From the NCBI RefSeq assembly GCF_026340095.1, contig NZ_JAPEPO010000002.1, positions 1,240,001 through 1,304,000 of the forward strand: a stretch of 64,000 nt of DNA, given 5' to 3'. Below the pieces are notes generated by a model. The model was not told the origin of the DNA and searched no databases. It saw only the letters and a program-made list of their open reading frames with translations. The translations under genes were made by a program, and so were the position numbers. Below are positions 59,722 to 64,000 of this stretch, one piece after another; within the stretch, counting starts at the first letter, position 1, and each line of letters begins with the position of its first letter. Source of the stretch: Streptomyces sp. NBC_01446. Lineage in GTDB: Bacteria; Actinomycetota; Actinomycetes; Streptomycetales; Streptomycetaceae.

Positions 59722-60612
59722 GTCGAACGTCGCCTCCGGCGGCGCGGGCAGTTCCCGCAGGTACCAGGGCAGATCGCTGTACACGTGCAGGAGTGTGTAC
59801 GCCGTCACGGTGCGGGGCGCGAAAGAGCGCCCGTATGCCTCGGTGAAGCGGGTCATCAGGCGCGGGTCGGCCCGGGTGACGAACAGGCCGACGGCCACGA
59901 AGTCGTAGGCGGGGTCTCCGATCATGGCGGGCTCGAAGTCGAGGAGTCCGGTCAGAGCACGGTTCCGGGAGTCGACGACGAGGTGCTGGCGCATGAACTC
60001 CGTGTGCAGCAGGGCGCGTTCGGGCCCGGCTGGCAGCTTGACGGAGTCGAGGAAGTCGGGGATCTGCTCCAACCAGCCCTCCGCGAGGCCGCGTTCGCGC
60101 TGCTGCTGTACGGCGCCCGCGCGCTGCTCGCCCACGAACGTGTCCCATTCTCCCGGGCCCACCGCTCCGGCGAGGGGCGTGGGGTCGAGGGCGTGCAGCG
60201 CGGCGAGGCACGCTCCGGCCTCCGCGACGACGCGATCCCGGTCGGCGCGCGGGATGTCGGGCCAGGCCACGGCCAGGTCCTCGCCCGGCAGCCGGGACAT
60301 GAGGATGTAGCGCCACCCGTTCTCGTACGCGCCCGCGGAGCGGACCTCGGGGGTGGGCACGGGGAGCCTGCCCTCGAGATGGGTGAGGACCCGGGCTTCG
60401 GTGACGCCGTCCTCCGCCGAGGCCGCCGGGAAAAGCTTCAGGACGTGCTCGTCACCGACGGCGTAGACGGGCTGGGTGCCCGCTTCGTAGCGCGTGAGCG
60501 GGAGGCCGGTGAGGCCGAGCCGCGCGCAGAGGTCGTCCGCTCCCCGCCGCATGACCGCTTCGTCGGGGACCACGGCGTCCCATTGCTCGTCGGTTTCCAC
60601 GAGGGGCAACAT
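59689..60612 (-). CDS. APH-fold phosphotransferase with altered catalytic motif
   Basis: A 307-residue protein of the aminoglycoside/choline phosphotransferase fold: YAVGDEHVLKLFP (ATP lysine) and MSRLPGEDL hinge. The Brenner motif, normally HGDxxxxN, reads HTEFMRQH, so catalytic Asp is Glu and the Mg-binding Asn is His; the DFG-like acidic motif DFEPAMIGDPAYDF is kept. I recall the same HTE variant in streptomycete relatives, so it may be a genuine subfamily and not a damaged gene. ATG 60612. Confidence 0.85.
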   Translation of the reverse strand: MLPLVETDEQWDAVVPDEAVMRRGADDLCARLGLTGLPLTRYEAGTQPVYAVGDEHVLKLFPAASAEDGVTEARVLTHLEGRLPVPTPEVRSAGAYENGWRYILMSRLPGEDLAVAWPDIPRADRDRVVAEAGACLAALHALDPTPLAGAVGPGEWDTFVGEQRAGAVQQQRERGLAEGWLEQIPDFLDSVKLPAGPERALLHTEFMRQHLVVDSRNRALTGLLDFEPAMIGDPAYDFVAVGLFVTRADPRLMTRFTEAYGRSFAPRTVTAYTLLHVYSDLPWYLRELPAPPEATFDSLAGAWFTAG

Positions 60613-60671
60613 GATCCGCACCCTAGGACGGGGCCAGGCGGGCCTCAACGGGATTTCGGCGCCCGGCGACT

Positions 60672-60941
60672 AGGACTTTGTTCGGCCGACCATGCCTGGA
60701 CCTGTTGGAGCAGCCGTTCTTAGGTGCCGTCGGCCGACCACAACCGGTGCCGCTCGTAGACGGTCTTCCACGGCCGAACCGTTCGGGCAGGTCGCGCCAC
60801 TGCACGCCGGTCCGGACCTGGTGCAGAATCCCGTCGATCACCTGCCGATGGTCCCGCCACCGGCCACAACGCCTGTTGCCGGCCGGCAGGAACGGCCGCA
60901 GCCGTTTGCCCCTCGGCATCGCTCAGATCACCCCGCCCCAT
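60672..60941 (-). pseudogene. N-terminal fragment of an IS5-family transposase
   Basis: MGRGDLSDAE in one frame, then LRPFLPAGNRRCGRWRDHRQ and DGILHQVRTGVQWRDLPERF in another, then PWKTVYERHRLWSADGT back in the first, where TAA replaces an expected Trp codon before ERLLQQVQAWSAEQ. At least two frameshifts and one stop; the catalytic DDE part is absent. A decayed, truncated IS5 copy. Confidence 0.85.
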
Positions 60942-61003
60942 GCTCCCACCAGCGACCCGGGCACGAGGCAGTCACATGATCGGCCCGACAAGTCCCAGTC
61001 GCG

Positions 61004-61480
61004 TCAGGCGCTGTGAGGAACGCCCAGATCGGCTCGGGCCTGTTCGTGATAGCGGTTGATCAGTTCTATGAGCCCCCGCCCTCCTTCGACGGGGGTGGCG
61101 CCTCCGTCACGGGCCGTGTTCTCCTCTTGCCACAGGACGAGGTTGACTTCGTGCGCGGCCTCGATCGCTGCTGACGACGCCAGGAGGACGAGGGTCTCGA
61201 ACAGCACGCTCCTCGTCAGCTCGGCCGTCTCCATCGCGGCGAGATACTCCCGCCGGTCATCCGTTCCTTCTGCAGCCTGGCGGGCTCGTTTGGCCGTGCT
61301 GGATATTTCGCGCACGGCGCGGGCCTGCGCCTTCGAAGCGGTGCCGGTCCACAACGGGACCGCGCCCTCGATGCCGCGGCCGCGAGCCGTGAGGGGGGCG
61401 CCGGTGCCGAGCGCCGTGTCGTGGAACCAGCCGTCGGAGGTGTCGTTCGGAACAGCGGCATGCACCGGATCCTGGAACAC
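61004..61480 (-). CDS. hypothetical helical protein, possibly 5'-truncated
   Basis: The frame from a GTG at 61480 gives 158 residues: DGWFHDTALGTGAPLTARGR, then a long helix-rich part (SSTAKRARQAAEG, LFETLVLLASSAAIEAAHEV) ending LGVPHSA. The open frame continues far upstream antisense to other genes, so the native start is unclear and the gene may have lost its 5' part next to the IS5 fragment. Family not recognised. Confidence 0.45.
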   Translation of the reverse strand: MFQDPVHAAVPNDTSDGWFHDTALGTGAPLTARGRGIEGAVPLWTGTASKAQARAVREISSTAKRARQAAEGTDDRREYLAAMETAELTRSVLFETLVLLASSAAIEAAHEVNLVLWQEENTARDGGATPVEGGRGLIELINRYHEQARADLGVPHSA

Positions 61481-61584
61481 CTCAAGGACTGAGCCCGGGT
61501 CCGGGGCAGCGTGGGGCAGGGGCAGGTCCCCCGCGAAGCCCTCGGGCCGGTCCGCCCCCGGTCTTGACCCACGCTGCCCTTTCG

Positions 61585-61606
61585 GGGTCCGATCACCCCC
61601 GGACCC
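61585..61606. other. hairpin in spacer before the DUF4032 gene
   Basis: GGGTCCG and CGGACCC arms around an 8-base loop, 28 bases before the next start. Role unclear: regulatory leader or end of an upstream transcript. Confidence 0.45.
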
Positions 61607-61633
61607 ACCGCGCGACCCAGGGACTGTGACCGC

Positions 61634-62845
61634 ATGACTTTGCAGATCAGCGCCACCAACCCCGAACACCCGGCCCTCCTCCTCGAACTCCCCTGGCACG
61701 TCCCCCTGGAGGAGTGGCCGGACAAATACCTGGTCCCGCTCCCCCGTGGCATCTCGCGCCACGTCGTCCGCTACGCCCGTGCGGGCAGCGAGGTCGTCGC
61801 CGTGAAGGAACTCGCCGAGCGGCCCGCGGTGCGCGAGTACGAACTCCTGCGCACCCTCGACCGTCTCGCGATACCCGCCGTCGACCCCCTCGCCGTGGTC
61901 ACCGGCCGCACGGACGCCGACGGCGCGCCTCTCGAACCCGTCCTCATCACCCGCCACTTGGGCGGCTCGCTCCCCTACCGCTCCATGTTCGAGACGACGA
62001 TGCGACCCGGCACCGTGCACCGTCTGATGGACGCCCTCGCCGTCCTCCTCGTACGGCTGCATCTGGCGGGGTTCGCGTGGGGGGACTGCTCGCTGTCCAA
62101 CACCCTGTTCCGGCGGGACGCGGGCGCGTACGCCGCCTACCTCGTGGACGCCGAGACCGGGGAGCTGCACCCCCGGCTCAGCGACGGGCAGCGCGCGTAC
62201 GACATCGAGCTCGCCCGGGTCAACATCAGCGGCGAGATGCTCGACCTCGAGGCGTCCGGCGCCCTGCATCCGTCCATCGACCCGATCGCGTTCGGCACGG
62301 AGATCGGGGAGCGCTACGACGCGCTCTGGACGGAGCTGACGCGTACCTCCGTCTACCCGGCGGGCAAGCACCACTACATGGAGCGCCGCATCCGCCGCCT
62401 CAACGATCTGGGCTTCGACGTCGCGGAGATGCAGATCTCGCACGCGGACCAGGGGGACACCGTCACGTTCGTGCCGAAGGTCGTGGACGCGGGCCACCAC
62501 CAGCGCCAACTCCTGCGTCTCACCGGCATGGACGCCGAGGAGAACCAGGCACGACGGCTCCTGAACGACCTGGAGAGCTGGATGGCCACGCAGGACGACT
62601 ACGCGCCGGGCGATCCCCTGGGGGCGCGCGCCGAGGTCCTCGCCCACCGCTGGGTGCGCGACGTGTTCCGGCCGACCGTGCGCGCGGTACGCGACCACGT
62701 GCCGGACCGGACGGACGCGGCCGAGCTCTACCACGAACTGCTCGAACACCGCTGGTACCTGTCCGAACGGGCGCAGCACGACATCGGGCTCGACGCGGCG
62801 GTCGAGGACTACGTCAAGAACATCGCCGGCCGGTCGCGGCCCTGA
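61634..62845 (+). CDS. DUF4032 protein with kinase-like fold
   Basis: A 403-residue actinobacterial protein. A lipopolysaccharide-kinase-like core is visible: VVAVKELAERPAVREYELLR (ATP lysine and Glu), FAWGDCSLSNTLFR (catalytic Asp and Asn) and YLVDAETGEL (Mg-binding Asp). The C-terminal DUF4032 part has YDIELARVNISGEML and HYMERRIRRLNDLGFD. Function unknown; kinase activity is inferred from motifs. ATG 61634. Confidence 0.87.
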   Translation: MTLQISATNPEHPALLLELPWHVPLEEWPDKYLVPLPRGISRHVVRYARAGSEVVAVKELAERPAVREYELLRTLDRLAIPAVDPLAVVTGRTDADGAPLEPVLITRHLGGSLPYRSMFETTMRPGTVHRLMDALAVLLVRLHLAGFAWGDCSLSNTLFRRDAGAYAAYLVDAETGELHPRLSDGQRAYDIELARVNISGEMLDLEASGALHPSIDPIAFGTEIGERYDALWTELTRTSVYPAGKHHYMERRIRRLNDLGFDVAEMQISHADQGDTVTFVPKVVDAGHHQRQLLRLTGMDAEENQARRLLNDLESWMATQDDYAPGDPLGARAEVLAHRWVRDVFRPTVRAVRDHVPDRTDAAELYHELLEHRWYLSERAQHDIGLDAAVEDYVKNIAGRSRP

Positions 62846-62938
62846 CCGCGCCCGCTCCGAAGATCGCCGGGGACGGAACCGGCGGCGCGGACCCGTCGTG
62901 GTAGCACCGAGGAAGACGCGCGACGAGGGGAGACGATC

Positions 62939-63988
62939 ATGACCGGGAATGTGCGGGTCGACGGGAACAGCCTGGTGCTGCCGGGCGGTGCGCGGGTGCG
63001 GTTCGTACGCACGCTGCGCCTGCCGGAGACCGGAACGCATCCGCTGCCGCCGGGGCTCGGCGAGTTCCCGGTGCGCCGGGTCGAGGACTACGCGGACTCG
63101 GTGCCGTCTCAGTGGCGGGCGCGCGGCGGCGTGATGCTGCCGATGTACCTGCGCGAGGCGATGTGGCTGAGCTTCGCGGGAACGGCCGAACCCGCCGCGC
63201 TCCAGGTGGGCGTGGGCAAGGTGTGCGCCATCTCGGGGCGGCCGTGGAGCAGCCGGCTGTCCCGGGATCCGCAGAACTACGTGGTGCTGCCGCGCCAGCG
63301 GTGGCTCGACGGCATCAAGTCCGGGAAGGGCACGGTACGTCAGTTCGTGGCGCTGCCCCTGGGGCTCGGCGCCACGGTCGAGGGCCAGGTCACCGGCGAG
63401 GAGACCTGGGGCGGGATCCAGCTCCAGGCCTTCGCTCTGACCAAGTCGGCGCTGGGTGCCTGGCGCACGGAGGAGGCCCGCAAGCGGGAGGCCGCCGCGC
63501 GGGCGGTGCCACCTGCTCCCGGCGGCACGCAGTGGATGGAGCCGTCCGGCGGCTACGGAGCGGCGCCGATGCCGGCCGCGCCGGGCGCCGCACCGCAGGC
63601 TCAGGCGGCGCGTTCGATGGGGATCGGCGCGGGCGGCACGATGCGCCAGCAGGTGTTCCAGGACGACCGACCCGGGTCCGACTGGGCCGAAACGGCCGCG
63701 GGCCGCGTGTTCGTGCACCTGGTGACGCCGCCGGACTGGCGCCACATCACGGGCGAGGAGCCGCCGCCGTCGCCGGTGGACCGGGCCGCATACACGAGGG
63801 CGGGGCTGCCCTGGTTCGACTACTACGACGAGAGCGCCGAGGATCTCGCGCCGACGGACACGCTCGGGGCGGTGAAACCTACGGGTGACTGGCTCGGCGA
63901 CGACCACGAGCCGTGGCAGGCGCCCGGCGCGCACCAGATCAAGCCCCTGGGGGACGCGGGCAAGCCCGTGGCGGACGGCGACTGGTGA
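62939..63988 (+). CDS. conserved Streptomyces hypothetical protein
   Basis: A 349-residue protein. N-terminal VRVDGNSLVLPGGARVRFVR and RRVEDYADSVPSQWRARGGV, then PMYLREAMWLSF and VGVGKVCAISGRPWSS form a conserved globular part; QNYVVLPRQRWLDGIKSGKG follows. A Pro/Gly/Ala-rich linker (about 185-235) separates a C-terminal part (VFHLVTP-type region, GLPWFDYYDE). The N-terminal part resembles actinobacterial proteins of unknown function. GGGGAG precedes ATG 62939. No membrane segment. Confidence 0.8.
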   Translation: MTGNVRVDGNSLVLPGGARVRFVRTLRLPETGTHPLPPGLGEFPVRRVEDYADSVPSQWRARGGVMLPMYLREAMWLSFAGTAEPAALQVGVGKVCAISGRPWSSRLSRDPQNYVVLPRQRWLDGIKSGKGTVRQFVALPLGLGATVEGQVTGEETWGGIQLQAFALTKSALGAWRTEEARKREAAARAVPPAPGGTQWMEPSGGYGAAPMPAAPGAAPQAQAARSMGIGAGGTMRQQVFQDDRPGSDWAETAAGRVFVHLVTPPDWRHITGEEPPPSPVDRAAYTRAGLPWFDYYDESAEDLAPTDTLGAVKPTGDWLGDDHEPWQAPGAHQIKPLGDAGKPVADGDW

Positions 63989-64000
63989 GTGCGCGGTGCG

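Noticed and set aside
61004..63934. A 976-codon open frame on the minus strand
   Set aside because: Most of it is antisense to the DUF4032 and following genes and reads as Arg/Val/Gly-rich shadow; only the last 158 codons have independent protein-like sequence.
1..64000. Search for tRNA, rRNA and riboswitches
   Set aside because: No cloverleaf with T-loop GGTTCGA-type sequence in context, no rRNA segments and no recognised aptamer core were seen; a covariance-model scan would be decisive.

Overview
The window looks like a stretch of a Streptomyces chromosome. G+C is very high and third positions are almost always G or C. GTG and TTG starts occur with GGAGG-type ribosome sites, and there is a DasR-type operator in front of a secreted chitinase. 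Typical streptomycete families are present: SPW-repeat membrane protein, I36-type secreted proteins, RsbW-like anti-sigma kinase, several cytochromes P450 and an ECF41 sigma factor. No rRNA, tRNA, CRISPR array or phage block was seen. Assignments come from reading motifs by eye; no database search was run.

Layout. 1-9 kb: the 3' end of a CYP105-like P450 with its 3Fe-4S ferredoxin, a tandem universal stress protein, a Tat/lipobox polysaccharide deacetylase, a GlcD-like FAD oxidase whose natural start may be ATC, an RsbW-like kinase, and a three-gene operon for two I36-like secreted proteins around a lipoprotein. 8.8-16 kb: GH18 chitinase under a dre site, a broken TNT-toxin/partner pair, OsmC, a cupin-zinc ribbon protein, a Clp-N/HTH protein with paired operators, and phosphoglucomutase. 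15.2-19.5 kb: a candidate aminophosphonate catabolic locus (phosphonatase-like HAD hydrolase, GntR/UTRA regulator, TIGR03364-type FAD oxidoreductase, organophosphate-type MFS carrier) with two copies of ACTTGT-N4-ACAAG.

19.8-36 kb: asparagine synthetase, a CYP102-type P450-reductase fusion facing a PAS-LuxR regulator, ArsR/AHSA1, a RibD-like protein with reversed domain order, a DMT exporter, a tyrosine phosphatase, a TetM/OtrA-like ribosomal protection GTPase, a PHP protein, a PrmC-related methyltransferase and a slipin. 36-42.4 kb: a sialic acid locus (FadR-type regulator, secreted sialidase, NanA, NanK, NanE, NanT) with four copies of a GGACATCTGATGTCC-like operator. The enzymes would release sialic acid outside, import it, and convert it to N-acetylmannosamine, its 6-phosphate and then GlcNAc-6-P.

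42.4-64 kb: an ECF41 sigma gene facing a SnoaL-LUD gene pair across a near-perfect inverted repeat that contains an ECF41-like promoter, then MarR and a serine hydrolase separated by an IS110 element with a candidate bridge-RNA region. These are followed by a SulP transporter, TetR beside a stand-alone CYP102-type P450, a CYP107-like P450 with TTG start, arylamine N-acetyltransferase, an MFS-TetR-nucleotidyltransferase operon with two perfect operators, a DMT-transporter remnant, a Gfo/Idh/MocA oxidoreductase, an APH-fold protein, an IS5 remnant, and two conserved actinobacterial proteins of unknown role. Perfect GC-rich hairpins mark the ends of many transcription units. Several 3' spacers carry short tandem repeats.
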